Below, piece by piece: positions 1 to 6,410 of a stretch of 8,314 nucleotides of DNA. The position numbers were made by a program, and so were the translations under genes. How positions within the stretch are numbered: the stretch's first letter is position 1; the number at the start of each line of letters is the position of its first letter. The DNA is taken from contig JAFLJU010000390.1 in NCBI GenBank assembly GCA_022712835.1, positions 1-8,314 on the forward strand, given 5' to 3'. The notes below the pieces were generated by a model, which did not search any database, was not told the origin of the DNA, and saw only the letters and a list, made by a program, of their open reading frames with translations. Source of the DNA: Desulfobacteraceae bacterium (GTDB taxonomy: Bacteria > Desulfobacterota > Desulfobacteria > Desulfobacterales > Desulfobacteraceae).

Positions 1-39
1 TCCATCTAAAAAATTCTTACATGTAATCTGGGAGGAGTA

Positions 40-1725
40 ATGGAATTATTACAGGCCAATCCATTTATGGCGCTGTTTCTCGCACTTTTTTTTGGGTATC
101 TGATCGGTAAATTCAAGGTTGGAAAATTTGAACTTGGCGGTATTGCTGGCACCTTGATTGCCGCAGTTGTCATCGGGCAAATCGGTATAGAGGTCGATAG
201 CGGAGTTAAAAGTATTTTCTTTGCCCTTTTCATCTACGCCGTGGGATACAATGGGGGGCCGCAATTTTTCAATTCCCTCAACCGCTCTACCATTACCCAG
301 GTCATCGCGGCGATTGTGATGACGGTAACAGGATTATTCACCGTCTTGTTTTTAGCCAAGCAGTTTGGTCTAGGCACAGGTCTGGCTGCGGGACTGGCTG
401 CCGGAGGCCTTACCCAGTCTGCAATCATCGGAACGGCCGGCAACGCCATTGACATGCTTGGGTTGGCCCCGGCCGCCGTCAAGGCGCTTAAGGTGGATAT
501 TGCCGTTGGTTATTCGGTCACTTACATTTTCGGTACCCTGGGACCCATCCTGATGGTAACCGGATTTTTTCCCCTTCTCTACAAGTGGGATTTGCGTATG
601 GCTGCGTCTGATCTGGCCCGGAAACTCGGCGGTGGCGCAAGGGAATTGAGTGAAGGTGAATACCTGCCCCTTAAAAGAGTCGGGTCCCGTGTTTATCGGG
701 TCGCAAAAGGAGCTGCGGTGGTGGGTCACAACAGGATTTTTCTGGAAGATCTCTTCGACAGTGATCTGCGTGTGGAGTCGGTTATCCGGGGCGATAAAAA
801 CCTGGCCCTGGACGAGACCCTAAGCTTCCAGGCAGAAGATCTTGTGATGGTTACAGGGCTTGCCACGGCCCTCCAGAACTGTGGAGACTCCATAGGTGAA
901 GAACATGAAGATGAAGACGATCTTTTCACCGTTGTTGAAGAATCGAGAATTGTTTTCGTTACAAATAAGGAATTCAACGGGCTCACCCTGGATCAATTGC
1001 ATGAACTGAGCAAAGGCAAACACCTAGGTGTTTTTTATACCCTTCTTTCGAGGATGGGCAATACCATGCCCCTGCTGCCCGGCTCAGTCGTTCATGTCGG
1101 GGATGAAATAACCTTAACCGGTTCAAAAGCAGATCTCGACCAGGTTGAAAAAAGTATCGGTTACAAGCCCCCGTCCCTCCAGGCAACCGAATTTATGACC
1201 TTTGGTTTGGGGATGGTCCTCGGGTACCTCATAGGTCTCATTTCCTTTAAGATCGGTTCCACGAATATCGCCCTTGGTAGCGGTCTGGGCTGCCTGGTTT
1301 CCGGTTTGCTGTTTGGATTTATGAGGGCCAAACATCCCAAATTCGGCGGCGTCAATACCGGAGCCGCCACTTTCCTGCAATCATTCGGGCTGGCTGTTTT
1401 TGTCGGTGTTGTTGGGTTGAATGCCGGAAAGGACGCCCTGACAAGCATCATGGAGCATGGCACCACCCTGTTTTTTCTTGGGGCTGGCGTAACCCTCATT
1501 CCCCAGATCATCACCTTTTTCTTTAGCTACTATGTGCTGAAGATCAAGAACCCTGTCATCGCCATGGCGGTTGTGGCAGGCAGCAGAAGCGGTAATCCTG
1601 CGTTCTCCGCTCTTCTGGATAAAACTCAAAACGCCACTCCCGTGGCGGCATTCACTGTGACCTATGCGGTTGCCAACATTCTATTGACCCTTTGGGGTCC
1701 AATCATTGTTGCGGCGATGCAATAA
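40..1725 (+). CDS. aspT: Aspartate:alanine antiporter, AspT family
   Basis: Inner-membrane exchanger of the AspT family, expected to bring in aspartate and release alanine. The 561 residues show the family layout: an N-terminal hydrophobic half (about 8-180), a central hydrophilic region (about 185-380) resembling two successive RCK_C/TrkA-C domains (about 205-280 and 295-372), and a second hydrophobic half (about 385-560). Family-like motifs are GYNGGPQFF (69-77), GLTQSAIIGTAGNAI (123-137), GLNAGKD (459-465) and GSRSGNPAFSAL (514-525). The length is close to characterised AspT proteins (about 540 aa). The ATG start has a strong GGAGGAG site a few bases upstream. asdA follows after 19 bases, which is the classical aspT-asdA pairing and strengthens the substrate assignment. 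An acidic run, EEHEDEDD (287-294), links the two RCK_C-like domains. Without asdA the call would be only a putative AspT/YidE/YbjL-duplication transporter. Confidence 0.93.
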   Translation: MELLQANPFMALFLALFFGYLIGKFKVGKFELGGIAGTLIAAVVIGQIGIEVDSGVKSIFFALFIYAVGYNGGPQFFNSLNRSTITQVIAAIVMTVTGLFTVLFLAKQFGLGTGLAAGLAAGGLTQSAIIGTAGNAIDMLGLAPAAVKALKVDIAVGYSVTYIFGTLGPILMVTGFFPLLYKWDLRMAASDLARKLGGGARELSEGEYLPLKRVGSRVYRVAKGAAVVGHNRIFLEDLFDSDLRVESVIRGDKNLALDETLSFQAEDLVMVTGLATALQNCGDSIGEEHEDEDDLFTVVEESRIVFVTNKEFNGLTLDQLHELSKGKHLGVFYTLLSRMGNTMPLLPGSVVHVGDEITLTGSKADLDQVEKSIGYKPPSLQATEFMTFGLGMVLGYLIGLISFKIGSTNIALGSGLGCLVSGLLFGFMRAKHPKFGGVNTGAATFLQSFGLAVFVGVVGLNAGKDALTSIMEHGTTLFFLGAGVTLIPQIITFFFSYYVLKIKNPVIAMAVVAGSRSGNPAFSALLDKTQNATPVAAFTVTYAVANILLTLWGPIIVAAMQ

Positions 1726-1744
1726 ATAAACTTGGAGGAAAATC

Positions 1745-3313
1745 ATGGGATCTAAATTAAGTCCATTTGAATTAAAAGACCAGCTAATCGAAGTAGCAAA
1801 GGATTCACAAAACCATATGATGCTCAATGCCGGCCGGGGGAACCCGAACTTTCTGGCGACCCATCCGCGGCGGGCGTTTATCCGCCTGGGTGAATTTGCC
1901 ATGGAAGAGTCGGAACGGGCCTATGGCTATCTCTACGGCGGGTTTGGCGGTACAACGGTCAAGGAAGGTATCGGCGGGCGTTTCAACGAGTTTCTGGTAA
2001 GGAACAAGGAATTGCCTGGGACCCATTTTTTGCGTGCCTCCTTTTCCTACATGACGGATCAATTGGGCCTGGGTCTGGATGAAGTCGTATTTGAATTTTG
2101 CGAGGCCTATCTCGGCTGTAATTATCCGGTTCCGCCCCGGATGCTCACATCCATGGAAAAGGTTGTACGGGAGTATCTGATCAAAGAGTTGTACGGGGGG
2201 AAAATCGCTCTGAACGATATAGACGTTTTTGCCACAGAAGGCGGTACCGCCGCCATGACCTACATCTTCCAAACCCTGAAATCAAACCGCATCCTGCATG
2301 CAAAAGACAAGGTCGCCATCATCACCCCGATTTTTACGCCTTACCTGGAAATCCCTGTCCTGCCCGAATATGACCTGGACGTCATTACCATTGAGGTTGA
2401 AGAGGAACTTGGCTGGCAGCTTAGCAAGGATTCCATCAAACAGCTTGAGGACCCTGCCATCAAGGTGCTCTATCTCGTTAACCCCTCAAATCCGCCTTCG
2501 GTTAAAATGAGCACCAGTGTGCTGAACGACCTGGCAGATCTGGTTAAGAACAAGCGGCCGGACCTGATGATCATCACCGATGATGTCTATGGCACATTTG
2601 CCGATGATTTCCTTTCTATAGCGGCCATGGTTCCGGCCAATACCCTGGTGGTTTACTCTTTCTCCAAATACTTTGGTGCCACCGGATGGCGGCTGGGAGT
2701 CATCGGCCTGGCCCAAAATAATATTTTTGATGAAAAACTAAAGAATCTTCCTGACCAGGACAAGGCGATTCTGGATGAACGGTACAGCTCCCTGACCAAG
2801 GATATTCCCGGGCTGAAATTCATCGACCGCCTGGTGGCCGACTCCCGGGCCGTAGCATTGAACCACACAGCCGGCCTCTCCCTTCCCCAGCAGCTTCAGA
2901 TGACCCTTTTTGCTTTGTCCGCCCTCATTGACACCCATGATGAATACAAAAATGCCACCAAAAAGCTGATCCGCAAACGGTACAATCGCCTGATGCAAAG
3001 TATCGGATATCTTCCTGAAACTGATAATAATGCAGTGGAATATTACACCCTTCTTGATCTTCAGCTTTTGGGGGAAAAATTCTACAATAAAGAGTTTGGA
3101 GAGTGGATCCTGAACAACAATGAAGATATTGATTTCCTTTTCACCATTGCCAAGGAATGTGGTGTTGTATTGTTGCCGGGAAACGGATTCGATGATTCTC
3201 ACCCATCGGCCCGGGTCTCCCTGGCCAATCTTGTGGAGTGGCAGTACGAAGCCATCGGCAAGATGACCCGCAAAGTGCTGGATGAACTCTACCAAAAATT
3301 CAGCACTCACTAG
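1745..3313 (+). CDS. asdA: L-aspartate 4-decarboxylase (bifunctional aspartate aminotransferase / beta-decarboxylase)
   Basis: PLP-dependent, fold-type I cytoplasmic enzyme that converts L-aspartate to L-alanine and CO2; family members also show aspartate aminotransferase activity. The 522 residues match the usual length (about 530). Visible active-site elements are the glycine-rich cofactor segment ATEGGTAAM (163-171), NPSNPPS (246-252) with N249 in the aminotransferase asparagine position, TDDVY (278-282) with D279 and Y282, and SFSKYFGATGWRLG (305-318) with Schiff-base lysine K308 and R316. SARVSLA (488-494) supplies R490, the likely substrate-carboxylate arginine. GRGNPN (30-35) has R31, matching the N-terminal arginine known to matter in this family. 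The ATG has GGAGG at 1734-1738, six bases upstream. It is co-transcribed with aspT: the alanine made here is what the antiporter exports, and decarboxylation consumes a cytoplasmic proton. A strong terminator follows within 60 bases. Confidence 0.95.
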   Translation: MGSKLSPFELKDQLIEVAKDSQNHMMLNAGRGNPNFLATHPRRAFIRLGEFAMEESERAYGYLYGGFGGTTVKEGIGGRFNEFLVRNKELPGTHFLRASFSYMTDQLGLGLDEVVFEFCEAYLGCNYPVPPRMLTSMEKVVREYLIKELYGGKIALNDIDVFATEGGTAAMTYIFQTLKSNRILHAKDKVAIITPIFTPYLEIPVLPEYDLDVITIEVEEELGWQLSKDSIKQLEDPAIKVLYLVNPSNPPSVKMSTSVLNDLADLVKNKRPDLMIITDDVYGTFADDFLSIAAMVPANTLVVYSFSKYFGATGWRLGVIGLAQNNIFDEKLKNLPDQDKAILDERYSSLTKDIPGLKFIDRLVADSRAVALNHTAGLSLPQQLQMTLFALSALIDTHDEYKNATKKLIRKRYNRLMQSIGYLPETDNNAVEYYTLLDLQLLGEKFYNKEFGEWILNNNEDIDFLFTIAKECGVVLLPGNGFDDSHPSARVSLANLVEWQYEAIGKMTRKVLDELYQKFSTH

Positions 3314-3325
3314 ATATTGTCCCTT

Positions 3326-3372
3326 AAATCCCCACAACAGATTGTATCAAATCATGCTGTGGGGATTTTTTT
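3326..3372 (+). terminator. Intrinsic terminator of aspT-asdA
   Basis: A perfect 11-bp stem pairs AAATCCCCACA (3326-3336) with TGTGGGGATTT (3358-3368). The 21-base loop can fold a further small GATT/AATC stem (3340-3343 with 3350-3353). The T run covers 3366-3372. It lies 12 bases after the asdA stop and should end most transcripts of that operon, separating it from clcA. Confidence 0.9.
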
Positions 3373-3576
3373 ACAATATTTTTTGACCATGGGGGGCGAT
3401 CGTGCTGCCATAAAATGGTATTGGATTATCATTAAGAATTTATACCGCATTCAGAGCAGGTGTTCCCAGCTTTTTGCTGATATTGACCGGGTTTTTCAAA
3501 CCATGAGTGAAAAATTATCCTTTCGAAAAGAAGGGGAAAATAAGCCGTCAACCTTTGTAATGAATGATAAAATCCT
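3373..3576. other. Gene-poor gap between the asdA terminator and clcA
   Basis: About 200 AT-rich bases. One + strand frame stays open and ends in TGA at 3578-3580, overlapping the clcA start as ATGA. Its possible starts (TTG at 3317 inside the terminator, ATG at 3389, ATG at 3503) lack a Shine-Dalgarno site, and the peptide resembles nothing I know. TTGACC occurs at 3383-3388 and 3483-3488, but neither has a well-spaced -10 box. The clcA promoter probably lies here, but I cannot place it. Confidence 0.5.
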
Positions 3577-4863
3577 ATGAGTAGAAACTTTTCAAACATA
3601 TTAATTTTCAAAAGCGGATTGGTTGGACTTCTTGCAGGTTTGCTCGGGGCTCTATTTCATACGTGTCTTGACTTTGCAGACAGCTGGCGAAAAACCTTTA
3701 TTGATAATATTGACGGTGGAGGCGGCGGGTCCATGGGTCTGTTGCTCCTATTCTTAGTACTGAGCTGTGGTGCTGTTGTCTTTTCGGTTTTTCTAGTTCG
3801 AAAATTTGCACCGGAGGCTGCAGGTTCCGGGATTCCACAGGTTGAGATCGCTTTAAAAAAGAATCAAAGGATCCATTGGCAACGCGTTCTTCCTGTTAAA
3901 TTTATCGGAGGGGTTCTGGCTATAGGTTCCGGCCTTGTCCTTGGCAGGGAAGGGCCGACAATCCATATGGGGAGCGCCATTGGTGATATTGTTGGGGCAG
4001 ATAAATTTCAGCATCATGTTCTGGTGGCTGCAGGGGCTGCCGCAGGACTTGCCGCCGCTTTTAATGCGCCCCTTGCCGGGCTTATTTTTGTTACAGAAGA
4101 GATGCGAGACCATTTCGAATATAATTTTCAATCCCTTATGGCTGTCATCTTTGCCAGTTGTATATCCGTCATAGTGGTGCAAGTTTTAAACGGCCCTCAA
4201 CCGGAGATCCTGAATGCCTCTTTTCACGCGCCTAAACTTGCTACCTTGCCGTTATTTGCAATTCTTGGAGTGATTTTCGGATTTATTGGCACTGTGTTTA
4301 ATACACTTATGCTTAAAGGGGTCCTGTTCAGTAAAAAGCAAAAAGGTTTCAGGCCATATCTGCTTGCCCTTATTATTGCACTGACGGTTGCAGTTGTCGG
4401 GTGTCTTCTGCCCAATGCGGTAGGTGGTGGTCATGCGGCCCTTGAGCTTGCCTTGCACCATGATTTCAGTACAACGGTTCTGCTGGCTTTATTTTTTCTT
4501 CGTTTTCTGTTTACAATCTTTTCATATGCCATTGGTACCCCGGGGGGTATTTTTGCACCCATGTTAGCCCTGGGTACATTCATAGGGCTCTGGTACGGCC
4601 AGTTTATCGTGGGTTTTTTCCCTGCCTTGGTTGAACATCCCGGGATCTTTGCCATTGGCGGCATGGGCGCTTTGTTTGCGGCAACCGTGCAGGCTCCGAT
4701 AACCGGTATTGTTCTCATTGTGGAAATGACCCGCAGCTATGAAATGATCCTCCCTCTGATGGTGACTTGCCTCAGTGCAAGTCTTGTGGCAAATCGTCTG
4801 GGGGGACGCCCGATTTACGCTCAGCTGGCAAAACTGGACCCGGTTGATTCAAAAAATCCATGA
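3577..4863 (+). CDS. clcA: CLC-family Cl-/H+ antiporter, ClcA-like
   Basis: Membrane transporter of the CLC family; bacterial members of this type exchange about two chloride ions for one proton. All three anion-path motifs are present: GSGIP (83-87, with the Cl--coordinating serine S84), GREGP (123-127, with external gate glutamate E125) and GIFAP in the second half. FVTEEMR (171-177) places E175 at the position of E. coli ClcA E203, the internal proton glutamate. Y414 in GGRPIY corresponds to Y445. Having both glutamates predicts an antiporter, not a channel. At 428 residues it is shorter than E. coli ClcA (473), with short termini and no CBS domains. The ATG is the first start after an in-frame TAA (3568-3570), and no convincing ribosome-binding site precedes it. 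Physiological role is inferred: charge shunting during acid stress, or anion and pH homeostasis. Confidence 0.93.
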   Translation: MSRNFSNILIFKSGLVGLLAGLLGALFHTCLDFADSWRKTFIDNIDGGGGGSMGLLLLFLVLSCGAVVFSVFLVRKFAPEAAGSGIPQVEIALKKNQRIHWQRVLPVKFIGGVLAIGSGLVLGREGPTIHMGSAIGDIVGADKFQHHVLVAAGAAAGLAAAFNAPLAGLIFVTEEMRDHFEYNFQSLMAVIFASCISVIVVQVLNGPQPEILNASFHAPKLATLPLFAILGVIFGFIGTVFNTLMLKGVLFSKKQKGFRPYLLALIIALTVAVVGCLLPNAVGGGHAALELALHHDFSTTVLLALFFLRFLFTIFSYAIGTPGGIFAPMLALGTFIGLWYGQFIVGFFPALVEHPGIFAIGGMGALFAATVQAPITGIVLIVEMTRSYEMILPLMVTCLSASLVANRLGGRPIYAQLAKLDPVDSKNP

Positions 4864-4914
4864 AGAGGATCCCCTCAGTCCAGAATGCCAAGGCCCCGTG
4901 AACGCTCCTCCGGG

Positions 4915-4949
4915 CAGGGTTATCTTCTATTATGACCTGTGATTTTTTT
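4915..4949 (+). terminator. Probable intrinsic terminator of clcA, overlapping the mtfA 3' end
   Basis: CAGGGTTAT (4915-4923) pairs with ATGACCTG (4932-4939): eight pairs including one T-G wobble, with one bulged G and an 8-base loop. Three bases later there is a run of seven T (4943-4949). It acts on the + strand only, since the reverse orientation has no T run. It starts about 50 bases after the clcA stop and spans the stop codon of the convergent mtfA, so both genes share this sequence. Confidence 0.55.
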
Positions 4950-5724
4950 CCCTTGCAGCAGTATCCTGATTGTAGAAACCTGCAAAAATATCATATAATT
5001 CTTTGTGCTTTTTTTCCATTTTCATGGGTTTGTCAAAAAAATATTCAGTTGCCACGGCAAAAAATTCAGCTTCATTGGTAGCCCCGTAGGCATCAAGAAA
5101 TGTAGCTTTCCCCTTTTGTGATTTTTTTATTAATGAATTAAATTCTCTTGTGCATACCCGGGACCAGGCTGCGTAGTCTTGCCTATCATGAAGCGGAGGC
5201 ACGCCATCGGCATGTCCGTCAAGCATATCAAGAATATGTGCAAACTCATGGTAAACGACGTTATGACCGAATTCAGGATGGCGGGCTTCTTTTTTAACCG
5301 CATCCCAAACAAGAATGACAGGGCCCCCTTTAAATGCCTGACCGGAAATAGCGACCTCAGATCTTACCTCAAGGGGGGCTGTGGAAAACATACTTTGTCT
5401 CACCTGGGGCACCACCACGGTTGACGGATAAATAAAAATCGTGTGAAAATGTTTATATAAATCGTGGGGCAGCCCAAGCAACAGCATACAGGCTTCTGCC
5501 GAGATCACAACACGGATTTCATCTGTGATTTCAAGTCCGTTACAACCTTCAAATGTCTTTTCCTCTGCAAACACCTGGACCAATTGTTCAAGATGAAGGC
5601 GTTCCTTATCATTTAAAAACAGATAATGTGCAACTTTTTGTTCAAGGAGCAATCTCCACTCACTGGGAAAATCCTTTTTAAGAATTTGATTTCGCCGGTA
5701 ATTCGTGATCCATTCAAACATCAT
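4930..5724 (-). CDS. mtfA: MtfA-family zinc metallopeptidase (peptidase family M90)
   Basis: A 264-residue soluble protein, almost the length of E. coli MtfA (265). The zinc motif HEFAH is at 159-163 (ligands H159 and H163, catalytic E160) inside VVYHEFAHILDMLDG. AEFFAVATEYFF (219-230) supplies the likely third ligand, E220 (E218 is the alternative). There is no signal peptide, so it is probably cytoplasmic. In E. coli, MtfA binds and inactivates the glucose repressor Mlc, thereby controlling ptsG, and has peptidase activity. Whether that role holds here is unknown: no PTS or Mlc gene is in the window. The ATG at 5722-5724 has AAAGGA six bases upstream on the - strand; the adjacent second ATG (5719-5721) is possible but less well spaced. 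It lies 167 bases downstream of the DUF202 gene on the same strand and converges with clcA. Confidence 0.88.
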   Translation of the reverse strand: MMFEWITNYRRNQILKKDFPSEWRLLLEQKVAHYLFLNDKERLHLEQLVQVFAEEKTFEGCNGLEITDEIRVVISAEACMLLLGLPHDLYKHFHTIFIYPSTVVVPQVRQSMFSTAPLEVRSEVAISGQAFKGGPVILVWDAVKKEARHPEFGHNVVYHEFAHILDMLDGHADGVPPLHDRQDYAAWSRVCTREFNSLIKKSQKGKATFLDAYGATNEAEFFAVATEYFFDKPMKMEKKHKELYDIFAGFYNQDTAAREKNHRS

Positions 5725-5891
5725 GTAGTTTCCTTTGTTCTTACTAAAAAAAAGTTATTCTATATGGTTACCTGTATCAGCATTATCACTATTGATTTTG
5801 CAGATTATTTTTTCCCCATCGCTTAAAGAAATATTCAAATCCATAAGCGAAAATAAAAAGAAGTGTCAAAAAAATATGAAGAAAGGGATTT
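5725..5891. other. AT-rich gap between mtfA and the DUF202 gene
   Basis: This 167-base stretch precedes mtfA and has no gene I can support. It contains a 7-bp inverted repeat, TCGCTTA (5819-5825) with TAAGCGA (5844-5850), 18 bases apart and without a following T run, so it is not an evident terminator. On the - strand a TAGAAT box lies near 5756-5761, upstream of the mtfA ribosome-binding site, but no good -35 hexamer accompanies it. Separate transcription of mtfA is possible but unproven. Confidence 0.4.
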
Positions 5892-6272
5892 TTAATGCAT
5901 CAGGACAATCACAAAGGCCAGGATTGCGAACAGGAGGAAACAAAAGGCCAGTGTTCCCATTGTTTTTACCGGCAGCCCTTTAAAACCTTCTTCTTCAAGC
6001 TTTTTTAGCACTATATAATAGGTCCTGAATCCCAGGATAAACGCCAGGGCACTGGATAATACAAGCAGGAGGCCGATGGACTTGCCTATCCATTCCGGCC
6101 TCAGGTCGGGCAGGAGCTTGACTATTCCCAGGCCAGCAATGGCTGAAGCAAGTCCGGTCCTGAGCCAGGCGGCAAATGTTCTTTCCTTGGCCAGGCGAGT
6201 CCTCTCCAGTGCCCAGTGCTGCTGTTTTTCAATTAATAGTTTTTTGTTTTCCGGTGTTTTATCCCTCTTCAT
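5892..6272 (-). CDS. DUF202 (YidH-like) small membrane protein
   Basis: A 126-residue inner-membrane protein with the DUF202 signature. A charged amphipathic stretch, LERTRLAKERTFAAWLRT (22-39), leads into three hydrophobic helices at about 36-54, 63-86 and 105-125. The conserved ER-T-AWLRT pattern just before helix 1 is the hallmark of the family, which includes E. coli YidH and the membrane portion of yeast VTC proteins; no biochemical activity is assigned to the bacterial forms. The N-terminus (MKRDKTPENKKLL) is hydrophilic and basic, so probably cytoplasmic. The ATG is preceded by a very strong - strand GGGAGGGG (6278-6285) with a 5-base spacer. The exporter gene ends 128 bases upstream on the same strand, and that gap holds an imperfect direct repeat. 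The family call is good; the function is unknown. Confidence 0.82.
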   Translation of the reverse strand: MKRDKTPENKKLLIEKQQHWALERTRLAKERTFAAWLRTGLASAIAGLGIVKLLPDLRPEWIGKSIGLLLVLSSALAFILGFRTYYIVLKKLEEEGFKGLPVKTMGTLAFCFLLFAILAFVIVLMH

Positions 6273-6287
6273 TTATACCCCTCCCAG

Positions 6288-6325
6288 AATAAACTAAAGT
6301 CCCATAGCGACAATAAACAGTCCCA
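6288..6325. repeat. Imperfect direct repeat upstream of the DUF202 gene
   Basis: Two copies of the pair AATAAAC and AGTCCCA occur. In the first, AATAAAC is at 6288-6294 and AGTCCCA at 6298-6304, separated by TAA. In the second, AATAAAC (6312-6318) runs directly into AGTCCCA (6319-6325). The copies start 24 bases apart, about two helical turns, and end just upstream of the DUF202 ribosome-binding site, where a repressor or activator site could be. A regulatory role is inference; chance is possible in AT-rich sequence. Confidence 0.35.
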
Positions 6326-6371
6326 GAACCTGCGTGGTTGCTTGTTGATGACTGTTGTGATTCCAAAGAGC

Positions 6372-6410
6372 AAAAAAAATCAACTATCAGCCAGAATATC
6401 CTACTGCCGA
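6372..6410 (-). terminator. Possible weak terminator after the RND exporter gene
   Basis: Read on the - strand, TCGGCAG pairs with CTGGCTGA (one bulged G, one G-T wobble) around a 9-base loop. A run of eight T (6372-6379) begins seven bases after the stem. A competing 7-bp hairpin, AATATCC (6395-6401) with GGATATT (6412-6418), spans the stop codon. The gap between stem and T run is longer than usual, so termination may be partial. Confidence 0.35.

Noticed and set aside
20..28. TGTAAT as a -10 box for aspT
   Set aside because: Transcription would start within the ribosome-binding site, and any -35 box lies before the window.
1805..2272. - strand open frame of 155 codons within asdA
   Set aside because: Antisense shadow of asdA with no domain.
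3317..3580. Open + strand frame of 87 codons between asdA and clcA as a gene
   Set aside because: It begins with TTG inside the asdA terminator, has no ribosome-binding site at any possible start and shows no recognisable domain. Kept only as a coupling observation.
4842..4876. - strand ATCC/GGAT hairpin followed by T6 as a terminator of mtfA
   Set aside because: The stem has only four Watson-Crick pairs, the rest being G-T wobbles, and it lies partly inside clcA; too weak to call.
4893..4915. GCCC/GGGC hairpin in the convergent gap as a terminator of mtfA
   Set aside because: Only four base pairs with a long loop, and no T run follows on the - strand.
5735..5983. + strand open frame across the mtfA/DUF202 gap
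   Set aside because: It runs antisense into the DUF202 gene, has low-complexity composition and no ribosome-binding site.
6310..6330. Sigma-54 (-24/-12) promoter before the DUF202 gene
   Set aside because: A TGG element is present, but the GC of the -12 element is not at the required spacing.
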